64,000 nucleotides of DNA from Firmicutes bacterium UBA5559 (GCA_002425705.1 DIMT01000026.1:1-64000); one strand, 5' to 3'; shown: positions 33,768 to 42,585, counted from the first letter of the stretch. Translations and numbers: made by a program. The notes: generated by a model not told the origin, from the sequence alone.

Positions 33768-34208
33768 ATGAACATTACCATTCTATGTGTGGGAAAACTA
33801 AAAGAAAAATACTGGACAGAAGCCTCTGCCGAGTACCGGAAGCGGCTGTCCCGGTACTGCACCATAACGGTGGAAGAGCTGAAAGAAGAGAATCCGGAAG
33901 CAGAAGGGCAGAGCATCCTGAAGCGACTGAAAAAGGATACCTTTGTGATTACCCTGGAGATTCAGGGCAGGAGCCTCAGCTCAGAGGAGCTTTCTGCCAG
34001 GCTTCAGGAACTGGCATTGGAAGGGAAAAGCGATATCACTTTTATCATCGGCGGATCTGACGGATTGTCTGATGAAGTATCCCGGCGTGCCGACTTCAAG
34101 CTTTCTTTTTCCCGGATGACCTTTCCCCATCAAATGATCCGAATCTTTTTGCTGGAACAGATCTACCGGAGTTTTAAAATTATGAAGGGAGAAACCTACC
34201 ATAAATGA
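33768..34208 (+). CDS. rlmH: 23S rRNA (pseudouridine1915-N3)-methyltransferase RlmH
   Basis: SPOUT methyltransferase of the ribosomal A-site region. The protein is 146 aa, somewhat shorter than the usual 159 aa. It starts MNITILCVGKLKEKYW. The knot region shows FIIGGSDGLSDEV and FPHQMIRIFLLEQIYRSFKI. The end GETYHK is the conserved GxPYHK with T for P. Its stop overlaps the next start (ATGA). Confidence 0.94.
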   Translation: MNITILCVGKLKEKYWTEASAEYRKRLSRYCTITVEELKEENPEAEGQSILKRLKKDTFVITLEIQGRSLSSEELSARLQELALEGKSDITFIIGGSDGLSDEVSRRADFKLSFSRMTFPHQMIRIFLLEQIYRSFKIMKGETYHK

Positions 34209-34672
34209 AACGATTTTTTCATCTTCAGAAAGCATTGCTTCGGGAAATAGACCGGTATTCCCTGGAAGTACCGGTAAGAGACTTGGATCCGGACTGGGAG
34301 AGGGTCCATATTTCCAGTTGCGCCAAGTTGGGTTATCAGCTGGCAGAAAAGAGGGGACTGGATCCGGACCTGGCTGCTTGTGCCTGTGCGGTCCACGATT
34401 ACGGCAGGATCATAACAGGCAGACAGGAAGGCCACGCAGAAGCCGGGTACCAGCCGGTAATGGATTTTTTGCGGGAAACTCGATTGTTTTCTGAGGATGA
34501 GATTCGGCAGCTAGGCCAGAGTACCCGAAACCACAGTAAAAAAGGAGAAAGGGGAACGGAGCTGGAGGAAATTGTCAAGGATGCAGATATTCTGGACTTC
34601 TATCAGTATGGCCACTTGAAGATGCGGGAGGACCAACAGGCACGGCTGGAAGGTCTTCTGAGAGAAAAATAG
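34205..34672 (+). CDS. HD-domain phosphohydrolase-like protein
   Basis: A 155-aa HD-superfamily protein. Motifs: His at HISSCAKLGYQLAE (about 36), the HD pair in VHDYGRI (about 63-64), HAEAGYQ, and the final Asp in KDADILDFYQYG. The substrate is unknown; HD proteins commonly hydrolyse nucleotides or phosphoesters. It is translationally coupled to rlmH (4-nt overlap). Confidence 0.75.
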   Translation: MKRFFHLQKALLREIDRYSLEVPVRDLDPDWERVHISSCAKLGYQLAEKRGLDPDLAACACAVHDYGRIITGRQEGHAEAGYQPVMDFLRETRLFSEDEIRQLGQSTRNHSKKGERGTELEEIVKDADILDFYQYGHLKMREDQQARLEGLLREK

Positions 34673-34810
34673 AGGCATTGGCGCAGCTTGTTAATTAAAA
34701 AATTGTCAATTGTATACTGTATTTTTTTGCCTTTACCCTTGATATCTTTTGTGTTACTATATGCCTGAGGCGATTTTTTTTTTATCAAAAAAGAAAAAAG
34801 AGGATAGAAC

Positions 34811-35965
34811 ATGTTTATCAAAAGATGTCGAGAGTTTTCGATTCCCTTGATTGCGGGAGTCGTACTTGCTGTTGTCTGGGCCAATCTGGCCCCGGAAAGT
34901 TATCACCACATTGTGCACACCCCAATCATTGGGGAGCATATTAACCTTCATTGGCTGGTCAATGATGTGTTCATGGTCTTCTTCTTCGCCATCGCCGGTG
35001 TAGAAATCGTCAACAGCCTTTCTCCGGGAGGAGCACTCAATCCGGTGCGAAAAGCCGTCACTCCGCTGATGGCTACAGCAGGAGGAGTTGTTGGGCCTGT
35101 TGTAGTATTTTTTATACTCAATAGTGTTATGGGCAGCCCCGAATACAGCAACGGATGGGGAATCACCACCGCTACCGATATTGCACTAGCCTGGCTCCTG
35201 GCTCGAATTATTTTCGGTGCCAACCACCCGGCAGTCAGCTTCCTGCTCCTGCTTGCCGTCGTAGATGATGGTATTGGTCTGGCCATCATTGCTATTTTTT
35301 ACTCGGACCCCAGTTGCCCGACAGAGCCCTTCTGGCTGATCATGGTAATATTTGCCATATTTATTGCCTATATTTTCAAAAAAAAGGGGATACTCAGCTA
35401 TTGGCCCTACATTTTAATTGCTGGAACAATAAGCTGGATTGGAATGTACAATTCCCATCTCCACCCTGCTTTGTCGTTGATCTTTATCATTCCATTCCTG
35501 CCCAGTGCCGGAGAATCGGTACCCAGCCACAGCGCTCATGGCGTAGATGATGCGGTCTGCTGCTCTGCTTTAAGCAAATTTGAAGAGCAGGTCTCTCCCT
35601 TCGTAGACTTCGGGCTCCTTTTTTTCGGACTGACCAACGCCGGAGTGGAATTTGCAGCCATATCCAGCCTGACCTGGATAATTCTGATTGCCATCGTTCT
35701 GGGTAAAACGGCAGGAATTTCTCTCTTTACCTATTTGGCTTTGCTGCTCCAGTTCAAGCTGCCAGAAGGGATGAATAAGCGGGATGTCATTATGGCGGGG
35801 TTGATTGGAGGCATGGGGCTGACGGTAGCCCTATTCGTAGCCGGAGCCGCTTTTTCGGATTTAAACATACAAGGATCCGCCAAAATGGGAGCCCTGTTCA
35901 CTGCCGGTGTGTTTATTATCGCATTCCTTTTTTCAAAAACCTTGGGAATAAAAAAAATACGTTAA
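34811..35965 (+). CDS. nhaA: Na+/H+ antiporter NhaA
   Basis: Exchanges Na+ for protons across the cytoplasmic membrane; 384 aa, about 12 membrane helices. The crossing-helix motif ATDIALAW is at 121-128, and the essential aspartate pair is VVDDG (Asp152, Asp153). A conserved lysine is in FVDFGLLFFGLTNAGVEF-type context followed by GKTAGI. GAGGA precedes the ATG. Monocistronic: a loosely conserved promoter (TTTACC, 17 bp, TACTAT near 34732-34760) lies upstream and a strong terminator downstream. Confidence 0.95.
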   Translation: MFIKRCREFSIPLIAGVVLAVVWANLAPESYHHIVHTPIIGEHINLHWLVNDVFMVFFFAIAGVEIVNSLSPGGALNPVRKAVTPLMATAGGVVGPVVVFFILNSVMGSPEYSNGWGITTATDIALAWLLARIIFGANHPAVSFLLLLAVVDDGIGLAIIAIFYSDPSCPTEPFWLIMVIFAIFIAYIFKKKGILSYWPYILIAGTISWIGMYNSHLHPALSLIFIIPFLPSAGESVPSHSAHGVDDAVCCSALSKFEEQVSPFVDFGLLFFGLTNAGVEFAAISSLTWIILIAIVLGKTAGISLFTYLALLLQFKLPEGMNKRDVIMAGLIGGMGLTVALFVAGAAFSDLNIQGSAKMGALFTAGVFIIAFLFSKTLGIKKIR

Positions 35966-36004
35966 GAATGCCTTTGCCAGCAGGCAGTTTTTTCCAATAA
36001 GAAG

Positions 36005-36045
36005 CAAGCGAATCAATCCTACAAGGGTTGAACGCTTGTTTTTTT
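36005..36045 (+). terminator. Terminator after nhaA
   Basis: CAAGCG/CGCTTG outer stem (36005-36010, 36033-36038) with an inner TCAATCC/GGGTTGA stem, followed by seven T. Confidence 0.88.
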
Positions 36046-36077
36046 AAGCCCTTTTATATTTCTGGTATGGCTTATTT

Positions 36078-37550
36078 CTATTCACCCATAGCCTGTTTGT
36101 AGAAACGCTTATAGAGGTGAATTTTTTCGTAGGAATGAGAATTCGTCTTCATACGGCTGGAGAGGAGAAAAAACAGAGAACCGTTGACCAGCAGAGAAAG
36201 CAAACCGCAATAGCTGGAGGGGAGACCAACCCCAAAACGAAGAAGGGCAAGAACCAGCAAACCTGACACAATAGCCCAGATTGCAGCTTTTGGATTGGAT
36301 TTTTCCCAGAAGAATGCACCGATAACGGGAACGATAACCTGGGCGGTACCACTCATGGCGATGGTTCCGGTATCAACGATGACTACCGGGCTGTTGATCA
36401 GCAGCAGGAAGGCAAAAGCAGATATAAAGAGAACTGCCCATTTAGCGATGAAAACCAGCCTTTTTTCCGATGCGTTGGGGTTAATGTAACGGTGGTGAAC
36501 ATCGATGGTATAAATGGCGGATACTGCATGAATCTGAGAATTAGCCGTGGACAGGGAGGCCGCTGCGACACCGCAGAATAAAAGGGCGGCCAGAGGACCG
36601 GAGGCATACTTGACCAGCATGGCAGGGATTACTGTTTCTGCTTTCAGAATGTCTGGTGTAAGCAAAATTCCGGCAGAACCGGAGAGGATGCTTCCTAAGT
36701 ACATAATAGCCGCGAAAGTTAGTAAAAAAGGCATGATCCGGAAGGTGGAAGGCTGGCCTACGGCATAGGCCCGGACCCACATCTGTGGCCCCATAATGGC
36801 ACCCATCGGGATGACAAAGAACATGGTCAGCCAAGATAAGATCTGGCTTTGTCCCTGAGCATCGGTCAGCGTCAAGTGGTAAGATCCTCTTCCCAGAATG
36901 GTTTCAAAGACCAAGTCCGTGCCACCGGCCATATAGATGGAAAAAAAACCGATGGTCAGCATAGAAATAAAAATCAGGACGCCATAGAAGACATCCGCCA
37001 AAGCCACTGCCCGCAGTCCACCAGCCCAAAGATAGATGATGATGATCAGATAAAACAAAAGACCACTGACTTTCCAGGGAATCAGTCCTCCTGTTGCAAT
37101 CTCAATGAGATAAGCGCCTCCCGAGAGCTGGATCTGAAGGTAGGGAATGGTAAAAAACAGCATGATAAAGGTAATCAGGAAATTCAGTGATTTGGAGCCA
37201 TAAATATCATTAAAGAAATCCGTTGGAGTAATATAGTCCCGGCGCTTTCCGTAAAACCAGATTCTTTTCCCCAAAACCATAAAAAGGATACCAAAAAGAG
37301 CATTCCAGGCAAAAGCGGTCAGATAAACCGGTCCGTTATAGAAGAAGGAAGACGCAGAACCTAAAAAGGCAAAGGAACTGACCCAGGTGGCGTAGACTGT
37401 GAACAGAACCAAAGGGAGAGACATCTGCCGGTCTTGGAGAAAAAAGTTTTCCAGGGTGGGCAAGGATTTATTCCTGGCGATTTCAGCCAGCACCAGAGGA
37501 ACAAAGGTAAAGATGAAGATGATCATTAAAGCAGAGGTGGAAGGGGACAT
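36078..37550 (-). CDS. Sodium:solute symporter family transporter (paralog 1)
   Basis: A 490-aa SSS-family carrier with about 13 membrane helices. The SSS pattern is visible: a LPTLENFFLQDRQM loop after helix 1, then TPTDFFNDIYGS, PYLQIQLSGGAYLIE, GGLRAVALADVFYG and AASLSTANSQIHAVSAIYT. The substrate is unknown; family members import proline, pantothenate, acetate and other organic acids or amino acids with Na+. It is clearly paralogous to the symporter at 40295-41773 but has no small partner gene. GAAAGGAG precedes the ATG. It is divergent from the histidine kinase gene. Confidence 0.9.
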   Translation of the reverse strand: MSPSTSALMIIFIFTFVPLVLAEIARNKSLPTLENFFLQDRQMSLPLVLFTVYATWVSSFAFLGSASSFFYNGPVYLTAFAWNALFGILFMVLGKRIWFYGKRRDYITPTDFFNDIYGSKSLNFLITFIMLFFTIPYLQIQLSGGAYLIEIATGGLIPWKVSGLLFYLIIIIYLWAGGLRAVALADVFYGVLIFISMLTIGFFSIYMAGGTDLVFETILGRGSYHLTLTDAQGQSQILSWLTMFFVIPMGAIMGPQMWVRAYAVGQPSTFRIMPFLLTFAAIMYLGSILSGSAGILLTPDILKAETVIPAMLVKYASGPLAALLFCGVAAASLSTANSQIHAVSAIYTIDVHHRYINPNASEKRLVFIAKWAVLFISAFAFLLLINSPVVIVDTGTIAMSGTAQVIVPVIGAFFWEKSNPKAAIWAIVSGLLVLALLRFGVGLPSSYCGLLSLLVNGSLFFLLSSRMKTNSHSYEKIHLYKRFYKQAMGE

Positions 37551-37615
37551 GAAAGCACTCCTTTCAGATCATTTGACAGATCCCCGTTTGCCTGTCGGCC
37601 TGTCAGGATCTTGTT

Positions 37616-37649
37616 TGGTATAGATTATACCATAAAAAAAGAGTATAAT
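37616..37649. promoter_or_regulatory. Divergent promoter elements and palindrome, symporter 1 / histidine kinase
   Basis: TGGTATA-GAT-TATACCA (37616-37632) is a perfect 7-bp inverted repeat. It contains the minus-strand extended -10 TGGTATAAT of the symporter (TATAAT at 37624-37629 in reverse). A plus-strand TATAAT at 37644-37649 would serve the kinase. A regulator binding the palindrome could control both directions. Confidence 0.5.
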
Positions 37650-37695
37650 GAAAAGAAGCTTATAAAACCCTTTTCAATGGGCACCGGAGGTACTC

Positions 37696-39453
37696 ATGGT
37701 TCAAACTGCCATCGTTCTGCCGTTTATATTGCTGAATTTAATCATGGCATCCTTCTACTTTTTTCTGTTCTCCATGGACAGCAAGGGCGGATTTATTAAA
37801 TATTGGGGGTTCTGCTGGATTTTCTACTCAGGAAGCTTGCTGTTCCTCTTTCTTTATATGAGCCATCCTTCCGTTTACTTTCTGGGACTTCGAAAAACCA
37901 TGGACATGATGAATATTTCGTACCTGCTTTTCGGAGCTTACGCCTTTGCCAGAATTCCAATTCCGGGTTATTGGTATCGTTTTTCCCTGTACCTGATTCT
38001 ATGGATGGCAATCGGTGCCTACTATGATTTTGACCTGATTTCCCTGTTCTTACCGGTGGCTTCTTATCAAATAATTCTGACGGTGATGCTTTGCTATATT
38101 CTCTATACCAGATGGCCGGTTTCCCAGAAGGAAAAAGGACTTTTTACCATCATCTTTATGATTTGGGGAATCGGAAAAGCCGTATTTTCCTTATTCGAGG
38201 CCCAGTATGTTCAGGTATTCGGTTTTTATCTGATCGAAATCCTGTTTTCAAATGTACTGAATGTCTGCATCTTTGTCATATACATTTTAAAAACCCGTTC
38301 CGAAATATCAAGAGCGGACCGAATCTTTAAAGTCATCGCCGAAAATGCCACCGATGTAATTTTTTACTATACCCTGGGGGCTCAGAAGGGCTTCAGCTAC
38401 ATTTCCCCTTCCATCGAAAGGATGACGGGCCATCCGCCATCCGCCTTTTACAGCAACCCGAAGTTCTACTATGAAATTCTGGATTCTTCAGACTATGGGA
38501 AGGCGGATGAGATTTTTGAAAATCAAAAAATCGAAAGGAGCCTATCCCCCTACACCTTGACCCTCTATCATAAGAACGGGAAACGGATTTACGGAGAAAT
38601 AACAGTAACGGTGATACTGGAAGGGGCAGAACCAGTAGCGGTGGAGGGGTTTATTCGGGATGTTACCATCACTAAGCTGGCAGAGGACGAACTTCAGGCT
38701 TCCAGAAAATCCCGGGAATTACTTCTTTCCTATGTATCCCATGAGCTTCGGACGCCAATCACATCAATCCTGGGTTATGCCAGTGCGCTAAAGGATGGCA
38801 CGATTCAAGAGCGGGAAGAAGTGGCGGAGGCCATGGATATCGTCATCAATAAATCCATCACACTGGAGCGGATGATCAACGACCTTTTTCAGCTTTCGAA
38901 ACTGGAAACCAAACAATTTTCCTTCCGCTTCCGAAAGATGGAGGCGCTGGATCTTACCATCAGCTTGATCAATAAATATTCGCTGGATATCGAGAAGGGA
39001 AATTTAAAGCTGCAGACGAAAATCGATTACGAGGGGCTTTCGGATGTATTCTTGTACGCAGATCCGGAAAGGATGGAGCAGGTATTTGCAAATTTGATTT
39101 CCAATGCTATCAAATACACCCATCCGGGAGACCGAATACTTCTCCGATTTGTTATTGATAAAAAGAAGAAGAATATGCAGATTCACATCAGCGATACGGG
39201 AATCGGTATTTCCAAAGCAGACATTCCCTATGTTTTCGAACGTTTTTACAGGGCAGAATCCCCGCCGGAGGTTCGAAAGGCATCCAGTTCCGGACTGGGA
39301 CTGACTATCTGCAAGGAACTGGTGGAGGCTCATGGTGGCCAGATTTTTGTTAAAAGCCGAGCCGGGCAAGGAAGCACTTTTACCGTGGAGCTGCCTATTT
39401 ATACAGAGGAACAAATCCATCAAAAAGAAGGGAAGGAGAATTCAGATGCCTAA
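37696..39453 (+). CDS. Membrane sensor histidine kinase (7TM, PAS, HisKA, HATPase)
   Basis: A 585-aa sensor kinase. Residues 1-200 hold about seven membrane helices without a large extracellular loop. A PAS domain (about 205-330, with YISPSIERMTGHPPSAF and EGFIRDVTITKLAEDEL) follows. HisKA has the phospho-acceptor His349 in SYVSHELRTPITS. The ATPase has NLISNAIKYTHPGD (N box), SDTGIGISKAD (G1), FERFYRAE (F) and SGLGLTICKELVEAHGG (G2). All motifs look intact. The response regulator gene overlaps by 8 nt. It sits between two sodium/solute symporter genes, which are plausible targets or co-sensors. Confidence 0.93.
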   Translation: MVQTAIVLPFILLNLIMASFYFFLFSMDSKGGFIKYWGFCWIFYSGSLLFLFLYMSHPSVYFLGLRKTMDMMNISYLLFGAYAFARIPIPGYWYRFSLYLILWMAIGAYYDFDLISLFLPVASYQIILTVMLCYILYTRWPVSQKEKGLFTIIFMIWGIGKAVFSLFEAQYVQVFGFYLIEILFSNVLNVCIFVIYILKTRSEISRADRIFKVIAENATDVIFYYTLGAQKGFSYISPSIERMTGHPPSAFYSNPKFYYEILDSSDYGKADEIFENQKIERSLSPYTLTLYHKNGKRIYGEITVTVILEGAEPVAVEGFIRDVTITKLAEDELQASRKSRELLLSYVSHELRTPITSILGYASALKDGTIQEREEVAEAMDIVINKSITLERMINDLFQLSKLETKQFSFRFRKMEALDLTISLINKYSLDIEKGNLKLQTKIDYEGLSDVFLYADPERMEQVFANLISNAIKYTHPGDRILLRFVIDKKKKNMQIHISDTGIGISKADIPYVFERFYRAESPPEVRKASSSGLGLTICKELVEAHGGQIFVKSRAGQGSTFTVELPIYTEEQIHQKEGKENSDA

Positions 39454-40174
39454 TGAAAGAATTCTGATCGTAGACGATGAAAAGGAGATTAATGATCTGA
39501 TCCGATCCTATCTGATTAAAGAAGGGTTTCAACCCCTGTCTGCCTTCAACGGGATGGAAGCCATGGAGCTGATAAAAAAAGAGCCAGTAGATTTGATTAT
39601 TCTGGATGTGATGCTTCCCGATATCGAAGGGCCCAGTTTGTCCCTGAAGCTCAGGGGAATTACCAATTCACCCATCGTATTTTTAAGTTGTAAAGGGGAA
39701 GAGATGGATAAAATTGTGGCCTTGTCAGCTGGCGGCGATGATTACATCACCAAGCCCTTTCTGCCGGGGGAGCTGATAGCCCGAATCAAGGCCCACCTCC
39801 GCCGTAATCAGTCTATGTCCCAATTGGAGAGGCAGGAGGAGGAAAAATCCATTTACCGCTATCCGGGATTGCTGGTGAATCTTCAGACCCGGGAGGTTAT
39901 GGTAAACATGAAGCCGGTATCTCTGACGGCAAAGGAGTTTGACATTCTTGCCCTGCTTATCCGGTCACCCAGACAGATTTTTACTGCAGAGCAGCTTTAT
40001 GAATCGGCTTGGAACAGCAACAGTCTGGAAGGAGATGTTCGGACCATTATGGTCTACATTAGTAACCTGAGAAAAAAAATCGAAGAGAATCCCTCCAAGC
40101 CCAACTTTATCATCAGTATCCGGGGAGTTGGGTACAAGTTCAATCACAATCTGATGGACGGAAGTCAAGGGTAA
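39446..40174 (+). CDS. OmpR-family response regulator
   Basis: A 242-aa response regulator. The receiver domain (1-120) has DD at 10-11, the phospho-acceptor Asp54 (LIILDVMLP) and TKPF. The winged helix (about 145-235) shows VSLTAKEFDILALLIRSPRQIFT and RTIMVYISNLRKKIEENP, typical of OmpR/PhoB. I chose the ATG at 39446, with AAGGAG 7 nt upstream. It pairs with the upstream kinase. Confidence 0.95.
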   Translation: MPNERILIVDDEKEINDLIRSYLIKEGFQPLSAFNGMEAMELIKKEPVDLIILDVMLPDIEGPSLSLKLRGITNSPIVFLSCKGEEMDKIVALSAGGDDYITKPFLPGELIARIKAHLRRNQSMSQLERQEEEKSIYRYPGLLVNLQTREVMVNMKPVSLTAKEFDILALLIRSPRQIFTAEQLYESAWNSNSLEGDVRTIMVYISNLRKKIEENPSKPNFIISIRGVGYKFNHNLMDGSQG

Positions 40175-40217
40175 ACGGGATTGAAAATCGGGAAATGAGT
40201 GGAAGTGAAATGGTAAA

Positions 40218-40255
40218 GAGCTCCTTATGAAAATGGGTCATAAGGAGCTCCTTTT
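40218..40255 (+). terminator. Terminator after the two-component system
   Basis: Perfect 12-bp stem GAGCTCCTTATG/CATAAGGAGCTC with a 9-nt loop, followed by CTTTT. Read from the other side it could also serve the symporter ending at 40295. Confidence 0.85.
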
Positions 40256-40294
40256 ATGAGGATTCGTATCTTACAGGAATGAATATTCTAGATA

Positions 40295-41773
40295 CTAATA
40301 TCTCTTATTGTAGAAATCATCTGCCTGCTTTTCATGTTCGGCCATCAAGCTTTCCGGACGAGCCTTGGTGAAGCTGCTGACAGCGATGAATACGATGATG
40401 TTTAGAATCAGTGACAGAAGGCCGCCGCCGCCGAAGGCGAAGAACCCGGGGATCGTTCCGGGAACGAAGGTGAACATGATCAAGGTTCCCACTCCTACCA
40501 GAAGTCCGGCAATGGCTCCGGCTGTGGTGGAACGCTTCCAGAAAAGAGCTCCGGCGGTGGGTACGATAACCTGAGCAGTTCCGGCCAGGGCTACCAGACC
40601 AATGTTTACCAGCAATCCCGGTACGTAAAGGGCCATGACATACGCGACAGCAGACAGAATCAGGATGGTCCATCTTCCAACCCAAACCAGCTTGTGTTCG
40701 GATAGATTGGGATTAATGTAGGCTTTGTGGAAGTCTACGGTGTATCCAGCTGACATGGCGTGAATCTGGGAGTTGGCGGTGGACATGGCAGCAGCAGCTC
40801 CGCAGGCGATAATAAAGGAAGCCAATACAAAGGGTGCATACTTGTAAAGGATGACGGGAAGAACCTTATCGGCTTGTTCAATCGTGGGTTCCAGAATGAC
40901 AGCCGAGTTGCCCACCAGCATGGATCCGATGTAGGCGATGGCTGCAAAGCCCAGAAGGAAAGGCATCAGGTTGAACAGTTTAGCAGATTTTACTGCATAC
41001 ATTCTGGTCCAGAGCTGGGGCCCCATAAAAGAGCCAACCGGCGTGATAATGAACATGGCAAGCCAGGCTACCCATGCATTTTCCTGGAGTTTCAGGTTTT
41101 CCGGCTTTACTTCCCGGATCTGTTCGAACATTTCGCCAGGACCGCCTAACAAGTTGGCAATGTAGAATCCGGCAAATATCATTCCAAAGAACAGCAGGAC
41201 ACCATAAAAGATATCGGTCCATGCAACGGCTCGGAGGCCGCCGGACCATACATAAATGATGATGACCAGGTAGAACAACAGGGCAGCAAACTTAAAGTCG
41301 ATTAGTCCGCCGGAAGCTACTTCAATCAGATAGGCACCGCCGGTCAATTGGATCTGCAGATAAGGCAGCGTGAAAACCAACATGATGACAGCTACGATAT
41401 TACCAAGGGTTTCCGACCCATACTGGTGCTTGAAGAAATCCTTTGGTGTGATGTAGTTGTTGATCTTGCCATAAAACCAGACCCGCTTACCAACCACAAA
41501 GTATAATATACCGAACAGGATGTTCCAGGCAATGGCGGTCCAGTATAAAGGGCCTCTCAGGTAGAAATAGGCGTTGGACCCCATGAAGGCAAAGGCGCTC
41601 CACCAGGTAGCGGCTACGGTAAAGAATACCGCCAGGGAACCCATTCCCCTTCCCTGCAGGAAGAAGTCTTCGGTTGTGGGGACGGATTTTTTACCGGCGA
41701 CGGCACCCATGGCCAACGGAATCAGCATAAATAAACCAATAATTACTAATGCAGCGATATTTTGACCTGTCAT
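40295..41773 (-). CDS. Sodium:solute symporter family transporter (paralog 2)
   Basis: A 492-aa SSS-family transporter with about 13 membrane helices. Its blocks match paralog 1: TEDFFLQGRGMGS, TPKDFFKHQYGS, PYLQIQLTGGAYLIE, GGLRAVAWTDIFYG and AAMSTANSQIHAMSAGYTVD. I chose the ATG at 41773: GGAGGGG lies 7 nt upstream, and the ATG overlaps the stop of the small partner gene (TAATG), indicating coupled translation and probably a two-protein carrier. The substrate is unknown. Confidence 0.9.
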   Translation of the reverse strand: MTGQNIAALVIIGLFMLIPLAMGAVAGKKSVPTTEDFFLQGRGMGSLAVFFTVAATWWSAFAFMGSNAYFYLRGPLYWTAIAWNILFGILYFVVGKRVWFYGKINNYITPKDFFKHQYGSETLGNIVAVIMLVFTLPYLQIQLTGGAYLIEVASGGLIDFKFAALLFYLVIIIYVWSGGLRAVAWTDIFYGVLLFFGMIFAGFYIANLLGGPGEMFEQIREVKPENLKLQENAWVAWLAMFIITPVGSFMGPQLWTRMYAVKSAKLFNLMPFLLGFAAIAYIGSMLVGNSAVILEPTIEQADKVLPVILYKYAPFVLASFIIACGAAAAMSTANSQIHAMSAGYTVDFHKAYINPNLSEHKLVWVGRWTILILSAVAYVMALYVPGLLVNIGLVALAGTAQVIVPTAGALFWKRSTTAGAIAGLLVGVGTLIMFTFVPGTIPGFFAFGGGGLLSLILNIIVFIAVSSFTKARPESLMAEHEKQADDFYNKRY

Positions 41774-42012
41774 TATTCGTCCCCTCCTTCCCCTTTGGGC
41801 TGTCCCCATCTGGTTTTATAGGCGTACAGCAGGACTGCACTCATATACGCCCACCAGCAAACGATATACCCGTAAATAAAGGGCATTCCTAAAATGAATG
41901 GATCGACTTTGTCCTTAAAGAAGAAGACACCGGGGAATTCCATGGCCGCCAGGCCAATAAGAAGAAGAACCCAGATGAGCTTCGACTGACTGGACATCTT
42001 GTTTTTTGACAT
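41773..42012 (-). CDS. Small membrane protein partnered with the symporter
   Basis: A 79-aa protein with two membrane helices (about 12-30 and 44-63) and polar ends. Small two-helix proteins are encoded directly before SSS carriers in several bacteria (for example the DUF485, DUF997 and DUF3311 groups), so I infer a symporter accessory subunit; I cannot assign the exact family. AAAGGAGG lies before the ATG. A minus-strand TATAAT (42066-42071) lies 54 bp upstream. Confidence 0.7.
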   Translation of the reverse strand: MSKNKMSSQSKLIWVLLLIGLAAMEFPGVFFFKDKVDPFILGMPFIYGYIVCWWAYMSAVLLYAYKTRWGQPKGEGGDE

Positions 42013-42121
42013 GATTTCTTTCCTCCTTTAATAATTTGGAATAAGAGCACAGATGTTCTGACACCATTATATGAAATCCACCTTTAACCCCGATTAACGC
42101 AACCTTAAGATTACCTAAAAA

Positions 42122-42271
42122 ACCAACTTTATAAGCTGTTCTGCCAGTTGATTCGTTTTTAAATGGCATGATAAAGATAAAACCCCAGTAATTCCAAGGC
42201 TTGCCTGGATTTACTGGGGGTTTTTACGGGTTAAAAATATACCAACTGGCAGAACAGCTTATACAGTTGGT
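42122..42271. repeat. 29-bp inverted repeat flanking the arsR terminator
   Basis: Arms 42122-42150 and 42243-42271 are inverted copies matching at 28 of 29 positions (mismatch at 42129/42264). The inner 21 bp (42130-42150 / 42243-42263) are perfect. The right arm contains the arsR stop codon. Each arm can itself fold through CCAACT/AGTTG ends. Between them sits the terminator hairpin at 42183-42220. It could be a MITE-like relic, an inverted duplication of the arsR 3' end, or a regulatory structure. Confidence 0.6.
42170..42225 (-). terminator. Terminator downstream of arsR
   Basis: CCCCAGTAA/TTACTGGGG with inner TCC/GGA and AGGC/GCCT pairs (42183-42220). The minus strand continues with TTTTATCTTTATC. 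The plus strand also has GGTTTTT, so it may act in both directions. Confidence 0.8.
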
Positions 42272-42585
42272 GGGAATTTTTTGGTGGCGTCCAGGTATTT
42301 CATGAGGACGCCCAGGTTGGCATAGTAGTAAGAGAAGCGGTCGGATTTCTGGACCTCCAGTAGACCGCTGGTGACCAGCTTCTTGATGTGCTGGGAAATG
42401 GTGGCCTGGGAATAGTCGAAAGCTTCCACCACGTCCTTGTTGCAGATTTTCTTCCGATCCCGGTTGGCATTCATGATGAAACGGAAGATCTTTATCCGGG
42501 CCGGGTGGGCCAGGGCATCGGAAACCCGTGCAATCAGGAGAATGTCCTCCTCCTGCATGGTATCCGGTTCTTTTCGTAATCGCAT
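42259..42585 (-). CDS. ArsR-family winged-helix transcriptional repressor
   Basis: A 108-aa ArsR/SmtB-type regulator. It begins with a short polar arm, then ALAHPARIKIFRFIM. The recognition helix is in CNKDVVEAFDYSQATISQHIKKLV, followed by the wing (SGLLEVQKSDRFSYYYA). Only one Cys (before the recognition helix) is present, so the ligand is not obvious. The ATG at 42585 has GGGAGG 6 nt upstream. It is divergent from the sigma-54 activator gene. Confidence 0.85.
   Translation of the reverse strand: MRLRKEPDTMQEEDILLIARVSDALAHPARIKIFRFIMNANRDRKKICNKDVVEAFDYSQATISQHIKKLVTSGLLEVQKSDRFSYYYANLGVLMKYLDATKKFPPTV

Noticed and set aside
37696..40174. Reading the two-component pair as WalK-WalR
   Set aside because: The kinase has a seven-helix N-terminus and one PAS, without the extracellular PAS and HAMP of WalK, and it lies 5 kb from yycH between symporters.
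36078..42012. Transposon or genomic island carrying the symporters
   Set aside because: No integrase, transposase, tRNA or flanking direct repeat was found, and base and codon use look like the neighbours.
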